Below, piece after piece: positions 8,795 to 18,698 of a stretch of DNA of 64,000 bases. The notes under the pieces are model-generated. The model searched no databases, was not told the origin of the DNA, and worked only from the letters and a program-made list of their open reading frames with translations. The translations under genes were made by a program, and so were the position numbers. The DNA comes from Legionella norrlandica (GTDB lineage: Bacteria; Pseudomonadota; Gammaproteobacteria; Legionellales; Legionellaceae): NCBI RefSeq assembly GCF_000770585.1, contig NZ_JNCF01000003.1, positions 41,577-105,576 of the forward strand, in the 5' to 3' direction. Every line of letters starts with the position of its first letter. Position 1 is the stretch's first letter.

Positions 8795-9828
8795 GGGTTA
8801 GTTACTGTATCTAATAAGTGAATGGCTCGTGTGGATCTCACAATTAAGGCATAACTGGCTTTGGTGAAAACTCGAAATACCATAGCTTCCCCAAGGCGTT
8901 CTTGGGGCAGAGTAATAGGCCACATATGATTTTTAGGATCATTGACAATGCGCTTTTTACCGTAGATAGCAAGAACATCTCCAGGTTTTAATCCTGATGT
9001 TTCTCCAAGATTAATTATTATCACTCCTCCTACAGCTTCCTGGGTATTACCAACAGGCATATTATCTGGCATCTCAATAATATACCCTTTCACTTGCCTT
9101 GAAGGGGTTTCAGGTTCAAAATACAATTCAAGTTCTGGGTGGTTATTAATAAGAACCTTATCCTCTATCTTAATGCCGACATTGATGTTGGTTAATAGCA
9201 CCGTTGCTGGTTCTCCACCTGCAAGCAGCTCGCCATAACCCACCAATACGGCTTTATAGCCTAGCAATTCATGGGTTATAGGATCGAAGTAATTTCGTCC
9301 TCCTCTGAAGATAGAATATCCAATTGTACTTCCTTGAGGCATTTCTTTAGAGGAGTGGAGTCCTTTGACATAGACTTCATCTCCTTGTCCGCCTAGCATT
9401 CTTTCACTTTGTAGCGCCACTATATAAGGAGCTCTGCTCAGTACATCAACATCTAAAATTAAAGATTCATCTAAAAAAGGTTTGATATCACTTAATGGAA
9501 TAGGTGGCACAGCATCTTCACTTGGAGTGATTCTTATATTAGGGGATAGTTTGACAGTTCCGTTAGACAAGACTCTGATATAAGGAATGTTTTGGTAATA
9601 TTCCAGAGAAAGTATTGCACCAGGATACAGACGATCTGGGTTTTGGATATTGGGGTTGGCACGCCATAGAGCTTTCCATTCCCAGGGGTTTTTAAGGTAG
9701 CGACTAGAAATACTCCATAAAGTATCACCTGGTTGTACGACATAACGAGAAGGGGAGTCTAATCTTAGACTTAAAGCATGGCCAAAGGAGGAGAGTATCA
9801 AGCTGAAAATGAGGAGGTAATATCTCAT
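8791..9828 (-). CDS. Exported LysM-domain protein
   Basis: A 345-residue protein with a signal peptide (about residues 1-18) and one LysM domain at about 28-80, read from YVVQPGDTLWSISSRYL and the NP...LYPGAIL end. LysM binds peptidoglycan, so the protein should sit in the periplasm on the wall. The remaining 260 residues are beta-rich repeats of unknown function, as in other proteins encoded upstream of dprA. It leads the LysM-dprA-smg operon and is divergent from def. Confidence 0.88.
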   Translation of the reverse strand: MRYYLLIFSLILSSFGHALSLRLDSPSRYVVQPGDTLWSISSRYLKNPWEWKALWRANPNIQNPDRLYPGAILSLEYYQNIPYIRVLSNGTVKLSPNIRITPSEDAVPPIPLSDIKPFLDESLILDVDVLSRAPYIVALQSERMLGGQGDEVYVKGLHSSKEMPQGSTIGYSIFRGGRNYFDPITHELLGYKAVLVGYGELLAGGEPATVLLTNINVGIKIEDKVLINNHPELELYFEPETPSRQVKGYIIEMPDNMPVGNTQEAVGGVIIINLGETSGLKPGDVLAIYGKKRIVNDPKNHMWPITLPQERLGEAMVFRVFTKASYALIVRSTRAIHLLDTVTNP

Positions 9829-9920
9829 ACATCAATCCTTTTGTTAAACTTTGGCATCTTGCAGCATTACCGCATATAGAGGATAATATCACGATTACTG
9901 TGTGGAGAACTAGATAAACA

Positions 9921-10433
9921 ATGGCAATCCGTAAGATTCTTTATTTACCTGATGAGCGGCTAAGAAAAATTGCTAAGCCTGTAGAAACGTTTGATGAGAG
10001 TTTGCAAGTTTTAATTGATGACATGTTTGATACGATGTACGATGCTCGAGGAGTTGGACTCGCTGCCCCGCAAATAGGTGTCAGTTTGCGATTGTCTGTT
10101 ATTGATATTGTTGGAGACAAAAAGGAACAAATCGTTATTATTAATCCTGAAATAGTTTCTGCTCAGGGTGAAAAGGAATTTGAAGAAGGTTGTTTGTCTG
10201 TTCCCGGAGCTTATGATGTGGTCGTTAGAGCTGAAAAAGTAACAGTTAAAGCGTTAGACCGGTTTGGTAAGCCTTTTGAAATCACTGGTGAAGGATTATT
10301 GGCTGAGTGTTTACAGCATGAAATTGATCATTTAAACGGTAAATTATTTGTCGATTTGTTATCTCCATTAAAAAGAATGATGGCACGTCGTAAATTAGAT
10401 AAATTCAAACGATTGCAAGCTCGCAAATCATGA
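9921..10433 (+). CDS. def: Peptide deformylase
   Basis: A 170-residue metalloenzyme removing the N-formyl group from new proteins. All three family motifs are present: [20 protein letters not shown] (metal Cys) and QHEIDHLNG (metal His pair and catalytic Glu). Length is normal. The stop overlaps the start of fmt (ATGA), so def-fmt-rsmB forms one operon. It diverges from the LysM gene across about 90 bases that must hold both promoters. Confidence 0.97.
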   Translation: MAIRKILYLPDERLRKIAKPVETFDESLQVLIDDMFDTMYDARGVGLAAPQIGVSLRLSVIDIVGDKKEQIVIINPEIVSAQGEKEFEEGCLSVPGAYDVVVRAEKVTVKALDRFGKPFEITGEGLLAECLQHEIDHLNGKLFVDLLSPLKRMMARRKLDKFKRLQARKS

Positions 10434-11374
10434 AAGGTTTAACGATTGTTTTTGCTGGAACCCCTGAGTTTGGGTTACCTTGTCTTGACGCTATAATTCA
10501 ATCTAGACATCACCTGAGGGCTATTTATACTCAACCTGACAGGCCTGCTGGGCGTGGTCGTAAGCTGCAGGAATCCCCTGTAAAAGAGTGGGCAGTAAAG
10601 CACCACATACCTGTTTATCAACCCGTTAATTTTAAAAGCCAGGAAACGATCAACGAACTTGCTTCATTAAAGCCTGATGTCATGGTTGTCATTGCTTATG
10701 GGTTAATATTACCGAAGGCTGTTTTGGAAATTCCTCGTTTAGGCTGTATCAACGTCCATGCTTCTCTATTACCACGTTGGCGTGGTGCATCCCCTATTCA
10801 ACATGCCATCCTACATGGTGATGTGCAATCAGGGGTGACCATTATGCAAATGGACGTCGGAATGGACACAGGGCCTATGTTAAGTAAAGTAGAATGCCCT
10901 ATTACTCTAGTGGATACTGCTGGTAGTTTGCATGATAAATTAGCTCAAATTTCGGTGAAACCCTTATTAGATACTTTAGATGCATTGGAAACTAATTCGG
11001 TGCAATTTGAGAGACAAGCTAATGAATTAGCCACTTATGCTGGTAAAATTAATAAGGAAGCGGCACGTATTAATTGGCAGGAGTCTGCTCTAGAAATCGA
11101 TAGAAAGATTCGTGCTTTTAATCCGTGGCCTATTGCATACACATTGGTTGGAGAGTTGGTACTTCGAGTGTATCAAGCTAAAGTAGTGGATAGAGAGTGC
11201 GCCCATACTCCCGGTATGGTGCTCAGTATTGATAAGAATGGGATGTTGGTAGCTACTGGTAATAAGTTCTTGTTAGTAGAGAAGATCCAGTTTCCAGGGG
11301 CAAAAGTTATTTCAATTAGGGAGTGGCTAAACTCTGGGAAAACACAATTACATAATGGTTTGATATTGCAATGA
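10430..11374 (+). CDS. fmt: Methionyl-tRNA formyltransferase
   Basis: A 314-residue enzyme that formylates initiator Met-tRNA using 10-formyl-tetrahydrofolate. The N-terminal domain opens with [10 protein letters not shown] and carries the folate-binding segment [18 protein letters not shown] and [10 protein letters not shown]-terminal OB-like domain for tRNA binding follows from about residue 205. It overlaps def at its start and rsmB at its end by four bases each. Confidence 0.97.
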   Translation: MKGLTIVFAGTPEFGLPCLDAIIQSRHHLRAIYTQPDRPAGRGRKLQESPVKEWAVKHHIPVYQPVNFKSQETINELASLKPDVMVVIAYGLILPKAVLEIPRLGCINVHASLLPRWRGASPIQHAILHGDVQSGVTIMQMDVGMDTGPMLSKVECPITLVDTAGSLHDKLAQISVKPLLDTLDALETNSVQFERQANELATYAGKINKEAARINWQESALEIDRKIRAFNPWPIAYTLVGELVLRVYQAKVVDRECAHTPGMVLSIDKNGMLVATGNKFLLVEKIQFPGAKVISIREWLNSGKTQLHNGLILQ

Positions 11375-12648
11375 AAATCAACGATCGTTTGCAAGCTTTA
11401 AAAATATTAACCGCTTTACTACAAAACAAAAAATCCCTGTCTCACTTAATGTCTAATGAAGGCATTTCCCCTATGTCTAAGGAAATTTGCTACGGATTTT
11501 GCCGGCATTATTTTCGTTTACAAGCTATTGCTGATAGTTTGTTAAATAAACGGCCCAAGGACAATGCAGTGTGGATAGTCTTATTAATAGGTATTTATCA
11601 ATTGCAATATATGAGAAAGCCCGATTATGCCGTTGTTAAAGAGACTGTCTCGTTGCTTGAACAAATAAAGAAAGTCTGGGCAAAAGGGTTGATTAATGCG
11701 GTACTAAGAAATTTTTGTCGTCAACAAAACGATATTTTAACCAAGTTGGAAAAGGATCCAGTTGTTTTGTATGGTCAGCCTGATTGGTTGCTTCAGCGTT
11801 TGCAAAAAGACTGGCCAAATGATTGGCAATGTATTGCTGCAGCGAATGATAGTCATCCTCCGATGACTTTGAGAGTCAATGTACGGAAAAATTCAGTGGA
11901 AGATTACCTGACTTTACTAGAAACTTCAGGTATTGACGCTTTTAAGCATTTGATGGCGTCTGATGGTATTACTTTAGTAAATCCGTGTGATGTAAAAGAA
12001 CTTCCTGGTTTCGCAGAAGGCTGCGTATCGGTTCAAGATGGTGCAGCTCAACTGGCTGCCCAACTGTTGTCTTTAGAATCGGGACAAAGAGTACTGGATG
12101 CTTGTTGTGCTCCCGGCGGAAAAACTTGCCATATTTTGGAGCGAGAGCCAAATCTCGACTTATGTGTTGCATTAGATCTCGAATCCAAAAGATTGCAGCG
12201 GGTCAGAGAGAACTTAAATAGGTTGGGGTTACAGGCTACTGTAGTGCAAGGAGACGCGTTATCCCCTAAAGATTGGTGGGATGGCTCCCTGTTTGATCGT
12301 ATTTTATTAGATGCTCCTTGTTCAGCTACCGGCGTGATAAGACGTCATGCGGATATTAAATTATTAAGAACAAGGGAAGAAATTCTGACTATTACTAATT
12401 TACAAACTACGATGTTGGAATCTTTGTGGCCTCTTCTGGCGACCGGCGGAGTTATGGTTTATGCCACTTGCTCCATTATTCATGAGGAAAATGAACTCCA
12501 AATTGCACGGTTTGTTACAAGACATGCCGATTGTAAAGTGCTTAACGATCATTGGCCTTGGGGTAGGTGGACTGGTCATGGTCAACAGATTTTGCCTGGA
12601 GAACAGGGTATGGATGGTTTTTTTTATAGTGTTTTAACGAAGGGATGA
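11371..12648 (+). CDS. rsmB: 16S rRNA (cytosine-967-C5)-methyltransferase RsmB
   Basis: A 425-residue methyltransferase (also called Sun). The first 140 residues are a NusB-like RNA-binding domain. The catalytic domain has the SAM-binding [10 protein letters not shown], the DAPCSATG active-site cysteine motif and YATCSI with the second conserved cysteine. It completes the def-fmt-rsmB operon, beginning four bases inside fmt. Confidence 0.96.
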   Translation: MKINDRLQALKILTALLQNKKSLSHLMSNEGISPMSKEICYGFCRHYFRLQAIADSLLNKRPKDNAVWIVLLIGIYQLQYMRKPDYAVVKETVSLLEQIKKVWAKGLINAVLRNFCRQQNDILTKLEKDPVVLYGQPDWLLQRLQKDWPNDWQCIAAANDSHPPMTLRVNVRKNSVEDYLTLLETSGIDAFKHLMASDGITLVNPCDVKELPGFAEGCVSVQDGAAQLAAQLLSLESGQRVLDACCAPGGKTCHILEREPNLDLCVALDLESKRLQRVRENLNRLGLQATVVQGDALSPKDWWDGSLFDRILLDAPCSATGVIRRHADIKLLRTREEILTITNLQTTMLESLWPLLATGGVMVYATCSIIHEENELQIARFVTRHADCKVLNDHWPWGRWTGHGQQILPGEQGMDGFFYSVLTKG

Positions 12649-12652
12649 AAAA

Positions 12653-13402
12653 ATGATAATTAATTGGCCTATGATTATTGTTTTATTTTGTTTATCCGTT
12701 CCAGGCGTTTTGATTGCTATACATCGGCTGGTTTATTTTTTATTGGCGAATAATACAGAGCAATTAAAAAAAAGGTTTAGTCGTTTTGTGGTATTTCAGA
12801 CATTATTTACGGTATTTATCATGAGTTTTGCAGGTTCCGTTTTGTCACCACGTACGGGGTTGGGCGATTCTATATTAGAAAATTTGCTGCAAGGGAAGGC
12901 GAGTTTAAACGCTTTTCAATCTATTTTATTACCGACCGTATTATATGCTCTTTTGGGTTTAGTTATATTTTGTGTGTTGTATTATGGGTTGGTTGGTTCT
13001 ATATTGGACGAAAAAAGTTTTAACATAATGTCCAGACTGAGATCTGTTATAGGACTTGATGGCTGTGTGCTTTATGGAGGAGTTGTAGAAGAAGTCATTG
13101 CCCGGTGGGGTTTAATGAATGTAATAACTTTTTTTGCCTTATTGTTCACTAGCCAAATTAATCAAGAAATTATTATTATTTCAATATTTTTAAGCGGATT
13201 TATTTTTGCCGTGGGGCAAATCCCTGCTTATATTGCAGCAGGGTATTCATCAACAAGACGATTTCTTTATTCCTTTATAACATTAAGCCTTTGGCAATCA
13301 TTACTTTTTGGTTTTCTATTTTGGCAGTATGGGTTGATTTCTGCTATCCTAGCTCATATGTTATTTCACCTTGGTTGGGATCGGTACGATAAATTATCAT
13401 AG
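12653..13402 (+). CDS. CPBP-type intramembrane protease family protein
   Basis: A 249-residue membrane protein with about seven helices. The EExxxR motif of CPBP (Abi) intramembrane metalloproteases is seen in VVEEVIARWG near residue 145, and a distal His pair motif in HMLFHLGWD close to the C-terminus fits the second conserved box. In bacteria the family is linked to prenyl-protein processing or immunity to bacteriocins. It begins five bases after rsmB and is probably read through from that operon. Substrate unknown. Confidence 0.72.
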   Translation: MIINWPMIIVLFCLSVPGVLIAIHRLVYFLLANNTEQLKKRFSRFVVFQTLFTVFIMSFAGSVLSPRTGLGDSILENLLQGKASLNAFQSILLPTVLYALLGLVIFCVLYYGLVGSILDEKSFNIMSRLRSVIGLDGCVLYGGVVEEVIARWGLMNVITFFALLFTSQINQEIIIISIFLSGFIFAVGQIPAYIAAGYSSTRRFLYSFITLSLWQSLLFGFLFWQYGLISAILAHMLFHLGWDRYDKLS

Positions 13403-13490
13403 ATTTTTTATACCTACTGTGGTTCTGTTCGGTTCCATTCTAACGCTGATTATGAAACAATTCCTTGTCTTTAATCAATTGATTTGATTT

Positions 13491-14282
13491 ATGCAAACTC
13501 AGTTTTCTTACTTACCTATTGAAAGCTTACAGGCAGGGCAATACCAGCCCAGGCAAGATTTTAATCCAACAATATTACAAGAGTTGGCCCAATCAATCGC
13601 TTCACAGGGATTAATCGAACCCTTAGTTGTGAGGCCGATTGCAAAACAGCGCTATGAAATTATTGCTGGGGAAAGAAGATGGCGTGCGGCAAAATTAGCA
13701 GGATTAAATGAGGTTCCCTGTTTAATTGGTGATTATACTGATAAACAAGCTTGTGCTTTGACCTTAATTGAGAACATTCAACGTCAGGATTTGAACTTAA
13801 TTGAAGAAGCTGCTGGTTATAAGCGTTTGATTGATGAATTTCATTACCATCAGGATGAAATTGCTGTATTGGTAGGAAAATCCCGTAGCCATATTGCTAA
13901 TGTCCTGCGTTTGCTTGGCTTATCAGATAAAGTTAAACAATTGATTAGGGATAAGGTGTTATCTCTTGGGCATGCTCGAGTATTGGTAGGATTAAGTGTT
14001 GGACAACAGGAAATGTTTGTAAGTCAAGTCATTGAGAAGGATTGGTCGGTCAGGCAATTAGAGCAAGAGATTAAGTCTTATAAAAGTAAAAATATTGATG
14101 CCCCTAAAAATCCTAAGAAAGACAGAGATATTGAGAGGTTGCAGACTATCTTGGCAGAGCAAGTTGGTGCTCCTGTTCAAATTGTAAACGATAGTGAAGA
14201 TGGAGGATGGTTAAAAGTAAAATTTTTTGATAATGATACCCTTGCAGGGCTTTTGGAGCGTTTGGGCTTGAGATATGATTAG
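13491..14282 (+). CDS. parB: Chromosome-partitioning protein ParB
   Basis: A 263-residue CTP-dependent clamp that binds parS. The ParB/Srx domain is clear: QPRQDFNP, GLIEPLVVRP, IIAGERRWRAAKLAG and ENIQRQDLN. A helix-turn-helix follows at about residues 105-150 (EIAVLVGKSRSHIANVLRL). No parA lies in the expected position immediately upstream, which is unusual, since most chromosomal parB genes follow parA. No parS-like 16-mer was noticed nearby. Confidence 0.92.
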   Translation: MQTQFSYLPIESLQAGQYQPRQDFNPTILQELAQSIASQGLIEPLVVRPIAKQRYEIIAGERRWRAAKLAGLNEVPCLIGDYTDKQACALTLIENIQRQDLNLIEEAAGYKRLIDEFHYHQDEIAVLVGKSRSHIANVLRLLGLSDKVKQLIRDKVLSLGHARVLVGLSVGQQEMFVSQVIEKDWSVRQLEQEIKSYKSKNIDAPKNPKKDRDIERLQTILAEQVGAPVQIVNDSEDGGWLKVKFFDNDTLAGLLERLGLRYD

Positions 14283-14379
14283 CGTATTGGTGGTGAAATT
14301 AACTCAGAAGTTATCTCAATGTATCAAACGATTCAACCTATTTTATATATTGAAATTCAATATTAAGGAAAATATTTAG

Positions 14380-16173
14380 ATGAAAAGGACATTAGCTGGG
14401 GTATGCTTGTGGGCGGTATGGTCAATTTCATCCCATAGCGCTAGTATGCAAATTGATGTGGATAGATTAATTAACCGCTTAAATCCTCATGTAAACCTGG
14501 GGATAGTAGTTACTGATTTAACTTCTGGTGAGACTTTATATAAGCGAAATGCTAATCGTTTATTTATTCCTGCCAGCAATATGAAGCTTTTTTCTGAAGC
14601 TGCAGCCCTTATGGCGCTTGGGCCGGATTACCAATTCAAGAATCAACTTAGTACAAATGCTACTCAATTGCAGCAAGGGGTTTTGAATGGGAATTTGTAT
14701 TTGCATCTAAGTGGAGATCCTTCATTTAGTAGAGAAGATTTACGATCATTGCTTTCTTCTCTAAAGGATTGGAATATTACTGCTGTTCAGGGCAATGTAG
14801 TTATTGATAGTAGCTTAATGTCCATCCCTGCCTACCCCCCAGGTTGGTTAACTGCTGATTTATCTTATAGTTATGGTGCTCCTATTGCGCCTCTAATGGT
14901 GGATTCAAACAGATTAACCATCACCGTAAACCCAGGAGCTAAAGCCGGGGATCCAGCAATTGTAGAAGTAGATGATGGTGGCGGTACTATCCATCTCAAT
15001 AATCAAGCTACGACGAAGGCGAGTGCCAAGGGATGTGGTGTGGGACTTTATTTAGATCCTGAAAATAATTTAACAGTGAGGGGATGTGTTGGATTGGGAC
15101 AGTGGGCTGTGCAACAACGCATAGCAATAAAGAATCCTTTTGTATACGCTCAAGGAATGATTATAAATGAGCTTGCTAAGGCTAATATCAAATTGAATGG
15201 ACAAGTTGTGCTTGCAAGAGCCCCTGCAGGTACTTTATTGATTGCTACTCGTTATTCAAAACCGATTTCGCAACTTATGGCCGATACCCTGAAACCTTCT
15301 GATAATTTATATGCAGACAGTTTATATTTGCATGCAGCTGCTAAAATTAAAGGAGCTCCAGTTGATTGGAAACAGGCGCAACCTGTGATTAAAAACTTTT
15401 TACAAAAAGAAACAGGAATAGATTTAAAAGATTCCATCTTTACAGATGGGTCGGGACTATCACGTTATAATTTGGTAACTCCTGAACAGACTATGGCGCT
15501 TTTAAAATTTTTATATCAACGTTTTCCATTATCCTATGAATACATAGCTGCTTTACCTATTTCTGGGCGCGATGGTACTTTACAAAAACGATTTAAAACT
15601 CCAAATCAACAAGGTTTTGTTCGTGCAAAAACTGGAACTATGACCGGAATGAATAGTTTATCCGGATATTTGTATACTGCTAATGGGCACACTTTGGCTT
15701 TTGCTATGTATATTAACAGGTTGCCCGGAAAGCCAGCGGGGCCAGGACGTCCACTATTGGATGCGTTATGTACCTATTTCTTGCAACAAAGTCCAACAAG
15801 TAGCCGCTTGGCACGAGTATTTTCCCCTCATGCTCGCATCAAGTTCCAATTGAGTCCTACTCAAGGTGAGTTACAAAGAGCTCGCCAGGCAAGATGGAGG
15901 AATTTTGAAACTGTAGTAAGACAGGCTCTGAGAGGGCAAAATGTCAATGTAGTTTTTAGGGGTAATGAATTAATTGTGACAGACAATCAAGCTAATGCGA
16001 ATAGTGTTTGGAAAGCACTGCAATCAGTTGGAAAAAAATACTCATTTGCAGTCGCTCTGTCATCCAAAATATTGCCTGTTACGCCTTCGAACAAACCTTT
16101 ACTCCTCTGGGTGCAGATTCCATGGTCTGAGGATAAGGCAGAGAGAACCTGGATAATTCGGGAGGCTGTATAA
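14380..16173 (+). CDS. dacB: D-alanyl-D-alanine carboxypeptidase/endopeptidase (PBP4)
   Basis: A 597-residue periplasmic penicillin-binding protein of the S13 family, cleaving or trimming peptidoglycan cross-links. A signal peptide covers about residues 1-21. Active-site motifs are SNMK (Ser66, Lys69), the SDN-type motif (KPSDNLYADS) and KTGT (RAKTGTMTG). The catalytic domain ends near residue 470. About 110 further residues, basic with an apparent small alpha/beta fold, extend beyond the usual PBP4 end; their role is unknown. Confidence 0.92.
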   Translation: MKRTLAGVCLWAVWSISSHSASMQIDVDRLINRLNPHVNLGIVVTDLTSGETLYKRNANRLFIPASNMKLFSEAAALMALGPDYQFKNQLSTNATQLQQGVLNGNLYLHLSGDPSFSREDLRSLLSSLKDWNITAVQGNVVIDSSLMSIPAYPPGWLTADLSYSYGAPIAPLMVDSNRLTITVNPGAKAGDPAIVEVDDGGGTIHLNNQATTKASAKGCGVGLYLDPENNLTVRGCVGLGQWAVQQRIAIKNPFVYAQGMIINELAKANIKLNGQVVLARAPAGTLLIATRYSKPISQLMADTLKPSDNLYADSLYLHAAAKIKGAPVDWKQAQPVIKNFLQKETGIDLKDSIFTDGSGLSRYNLVTPEQTMALLKFLYQRFPLSYEYIAALPISGRDGTLQKRFKTPNQQGFVRAKTGTMTGMNSLSGYLYTANGHTLAFAMYINRLPGKPAGPGRPLLDALCTYFLQQSPTSSRLARVFSPHARIKFQLSPTQGELQRARQARWRNFETVVRQALRGQNVNVVFRGNELIVTDNQANANSVWKALQSVGKKYSFAVALSSKILPVTPSNKPLLLWVQIPWSEDKAERTWIIREAV

Positions 16174-16311
16174 AGAGTAATAATACAAAGTGAGCAGCCC
16201 GTATTAGTAAAGTATAATATGGGGCTCATGTTATGATATCTGAGTATTCAAGAGAGAAGCAAAAACGCAATAAAAAATTGATGTTAAGCCCGAATTAAAT
16301 TGGAGTTTTAA

Positions 16312-17469
16312 TTGAGTTGTATTCTTAAAGTAGCTATGTTGTTATTATGCTTTGTGTCGTTAGCTTTTTCTGCGCCACAATTTCTAACCATCTCTGATAT
16401 TCATTATGGTGCAGAAAACACAGAAAAAGATGGACAGGATACTGGGAACGAGTTTCTGGCTGTTACTTTAAAGCGACTTGAAGAGTTAACACAAAAGGTA
16501 GATTTTATTTTGTATTTAGGAGACCTTCCGACTCATTCCTTGTTTTCTACAATCAAAAAAGAAGAATACGAAAAGGTGGTATTTCACGGTTTGTATGAAG
16601 CAGATCAGGGCAAAAAACCGATGTTCTATGTCACTGGGAACAACGATTCTTTGTTGGGGAATTACCAGCCATTTTCTTCAAATGGCAAATCACCCCTAAG
16701 TTTCGCTTCAGATTGGACTGGTGCTTGTGCTTATTGTGATGAGTTAATTATTGATGCCACGCCTATGTACCAGCATGGTTATTATTCAAGTTATGTTATT
16801 CCAAATAACAAAGATATAATTTTAATTGCGCTGAATTCCGTACAATGGACTAAGACCCCTATTTTATTGCCTAAATACCCTAATCAGAAAAAAGATGCTT
16901 TTATGCAGTTGTCTTGGTTAGAGCAGCAATTGAAAAATCACCATGCAAAACAATTATTATTAGCAATGCATGTGCCGCCAGGAACAGCTTATAACGGAAC
17001 CTCTTTTTGGCATGAAATTTATCTGGATAGCTTTTTAAAATTATTAGATAAATATCACCATTCTTATGATCAAATTACGTTGCTCTTTTCCCATTCTCAT
17101 ATGGAAGAATTTAGGAAAATAAAATTATCTGATGGAACAAATATTTATGCTTACTCTACTCCAGGAATTAGTCGAGTTCACCATAATAATCCTGGTATGA
17201 AAATTTTCACTTTGGATAAGAAAATGAGAATCAGAAATTTTATAACCTATTTTACCTCTGATTTGTATGAGTGGGGGAATGAGTGTTACCAGGCTATGAG
17301 TGCTCCTGATGCTATTTTCCCAAAGTGCCAAAACCAAACTATGTCTCAGTGTTTGGGTGCTTTAAGCTCAGAGCAAGTGTGCGACAATTTGGAACATGGA
17401 TTATTTTACGGAGTAAAAAGCACTCATGTTCCTGATCAGGCATGTAGAAAAACATACCAAGTCAATTAA
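16312..17469 (+). CDS. legS1: Acid-sphingomyelinase-like phosphodiesterase (LegS1-type)
   Basis: A 385-residue calcineurin-like metallophosphoesterase of the acid sphingomyelinase type. Metal-binding motifs are SDIHYG, LGDLPTH, TGNNDS, the late AMHVPPG and FSHSHME in place of the common GHTH. The C-terminus is cysteine-rich, as in eukaryotic sphingomyelinases. LegS1 of L. pneumophila is a reported eukaryotic-like protein of this kind; the name follows from the domain and from the nearby sidF. The start is TTG, with GGAG six bases upstream. The N-terminus looks like a signal peptide, so export route is uncertain. Confidence 0.75.
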   Translation: MSCILKVAMLLLCFVSLAFSAPQFLTISDIHYGAENTEKDGQDTGNEFLAVTLKRLEELTQKVDFILYLGDLPTHSLFSTIKKEEYEKVVFHGLYEADQGKKPMFYVTGNNDSLLGNYQPFSSNGKSPLSFASDWTGACAYCDELIIDATPMYQHGYYSSYVIPNNKDIILIALNSVQWTKTPILLPKYPNQKKDAFMQLSWLEQQLKNHHAKQLLLAMHVPPGTAYNGTSFWHEIYLDSFLKLLDKYHHSYDQITLLFSHSHMEEFRKIKLSDGTNIYAYSTPGISRVHHNNPGMKIFTLDKKMRIRNFITYFTSDLYEWGNECYQAMSAPDAIFPKCQNQTMSQCLGALSSEQVCDNLEHGLFYGVKSTHVPDQACRKTYQVN

Positions 17470-17487
17470 GCTATAACCGCTTACATG

Positions 17488-17931
17488 TCAAGTTGCCTCT
17501 TCCCTCAATCCAAGCTGTCCTAGATTTTGTAGCAAAGGTGCATTTTCACATGCTATGTATAAACAATCTTGATCGCCGCTCAAATTGACATGGCAGTGCC
17601 ATGCCCATACTGGGATATAGATAGCATCTCCTTTCTGCCATGCAACGATCTGGTCCTCAATGATGCTATGGCCATATCCCTTAATGATATAAATTAGCGT
17701 TTCATAATTATGTCTGTGCCTGCGTGTTGACTGTTGTGGCTTGAGCCCACCCAATGTCATACTCATTGTTTTAGATGGCAAGTCAACAATGCTGACAAAG
17801 TGATGGCGTTCAGCACTGAATATGGAACTGTCTCCTTGTGGCAAAGTTATATTCTTATGAATCAGCTTTTCTGGCATATTCACACTCAAGTGCGATGGGA
17901 TTTTTGCAAAATCTTTTGATTGATAGTTCAT
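17488..17931 (-). CDS. Cupin-domain protein of the divergent cassette
   Basis: A 147-residue single-domain cupin. The metal-binding His cluster is in QSTRRHRHNYETLIYIIKG, with Glu after the His pair, and the second motif in PVWAWHCHVN. Such proteins act as dioxygenases, isomerases or ligand sensors. It lies five bases after the heme-oxygenase-like gene on the same strand, so the two form one transcript, divergent from the ThiF-led operon. A role as a cofactor-binding or oxidising partner in that pathway is inferred from position only. Confidence 0.78.
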   Translation of the reverse strand: MNYQSKDFAKIPSHLSVNMPEKLIHKNITLPQGDSSIFSAERHHFVSIVDLPSKTMSMTLGGLKPQQSTRRHRHNYETLIYIIKGYGHSIIEDQIVAWQKGDAIYIPVWAWHCHVNLSGDQDCLYIACENAPLLQNLGQLGLREEAT

Positions 17932-17936
17932 GGTAT

Positions 17937-18590
17937 TTAATCCAGTAGTGCGTCTAAAAAACGGATACGGTGTTTTATGATATCATCAGCCACTTTGCGA
18001 ATGACAATGAATTTATTCGGATTTTTGACCAATATTTTTTGCAATACTTTGCGTAATGTTTCGGCGTGCCCATCATCACAGTGGATGTGTACGGTAAAAA
18101 ACTCCAGATCTTCATTGTCAATATGGTGCGCTTTGAATCCGTTAATAATATGCGAATAAAGCTCTGGCACGATGGCTTCTGCACCAAGGCAAATGGCCGT
18201 GACACCGTATATAGCATCAGGATGGCGGCAGTAAAACAGCATGGTATCGATCAACTGTTTTGTTTCTGTCCGTATTGGCGCTGACATATCAACATTAAGT
18301 TTTTTCATCATATCCTGGTAGAGACGCGAGTGTGGAACATTAGAATCTTGTTTCAAACCCATTTCATCGCACAGGTTATCCAGTAGCTGGTTGAAATTTT
18401 CCTGGTCTTCCAGATTGGACAATACCGCACATAGGTAACGAGTAAAGCGGCGTGAATAATGTGCATGTTGAGCGACGAAGTTATCCAACTCACTGCGTTG
18501 TATGGATTGATTTGCACATTTGGCAATGAAACGCGATTGGCGCAATTTCTGGATCAGTTCGGTTGTTATTGTTTCTATGGCTTCAGACAT
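17937..18590 (-). CDS. Heme-oxygenase-like diiron oxidase (CADD/TenA-fold)
   Basis: A 217-residue all-helical protein with a full set of diiron ligands for the HDO family. Counting from the ATG at 18590, these are Glu76 (CDEMG), His87 (PHSRLY), Glu138 (GAEAIVPELY), and the HxxxDxxH triad His168, Asp172, His175 in VHIHCDDGHAE. This matches the spacing of CADD, UndA and related oxygenases, which do N-oxygenation, C-C cleavage or decarboxylation. The ATG at 18590 has GAGGA just upstream and is preferred to the GTG at 18602. It heads the HDO-cupin transcript. Confidence 0.8.
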   Translation of the reverse strand: MSEAIETITTELIQKLRQSRFIAKCANQSIQRSELDNFVAQHAHYSRRFTRYLCAVLSNLEDQENFNQLLDNLCDEMGLKQDSNVPHSRLYQDMMKKLNVDMSAPIRTETKQLIDTMLFYCRHPDAIYGVTAICLGAEAIVPELYSHIINGFKAHHIDNEDLEFFTVHIHCDDGHAETLRKVLQKILVKNPNKFIVIRKVADDIIKHRIRFLDALLD

Positions 18591-18638
18591 AATTTTCCTC
18601 ACATTTATATAGTATATGTTATTGTTATTTAATATTAT

Positions 18639-18667
18639 TTGACTTTGTCAATGCTATTAGATAGCAT
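18639..18667 (+). promoter_or_regulatory. Promoter with MarR-type palindromic operator
   Basis: A -35-like TTGACT (18639-18644) and a -10-like TAGCAT (18662-18667) are spaced by 17 bases ahead of the ThiF gene. The perfect 7-3-7 palindrome ATGCTAT-TAG-ATAGCAT at 18651-18667 covers the spacer and the -10. A regulator bound there would block transcription. The MarR gene at the end of the cassette is the natural candidate. Confidence 0.6.
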
Positions 18668-18698
18668 GCTATTATTCAAGATCAAAGGAAGATAAATT

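Noticed and set aside
13491..14282. parB as a sign that the chromosomal origin lies beside it
   Set aside because: No parA partner, no parS-like site and no DnaA boxes next to it; the box cluster is more than 20 kb away.
18666..18695. Nine-codon ORF right before the ThiF-like gene, as a microcin-C-type precursor peptide
   Set aside because: It overlaps the ribosome-binding site of the ThiF gene and ends in Gly-Arg rather than the Asn modified by MccB; probably chance.
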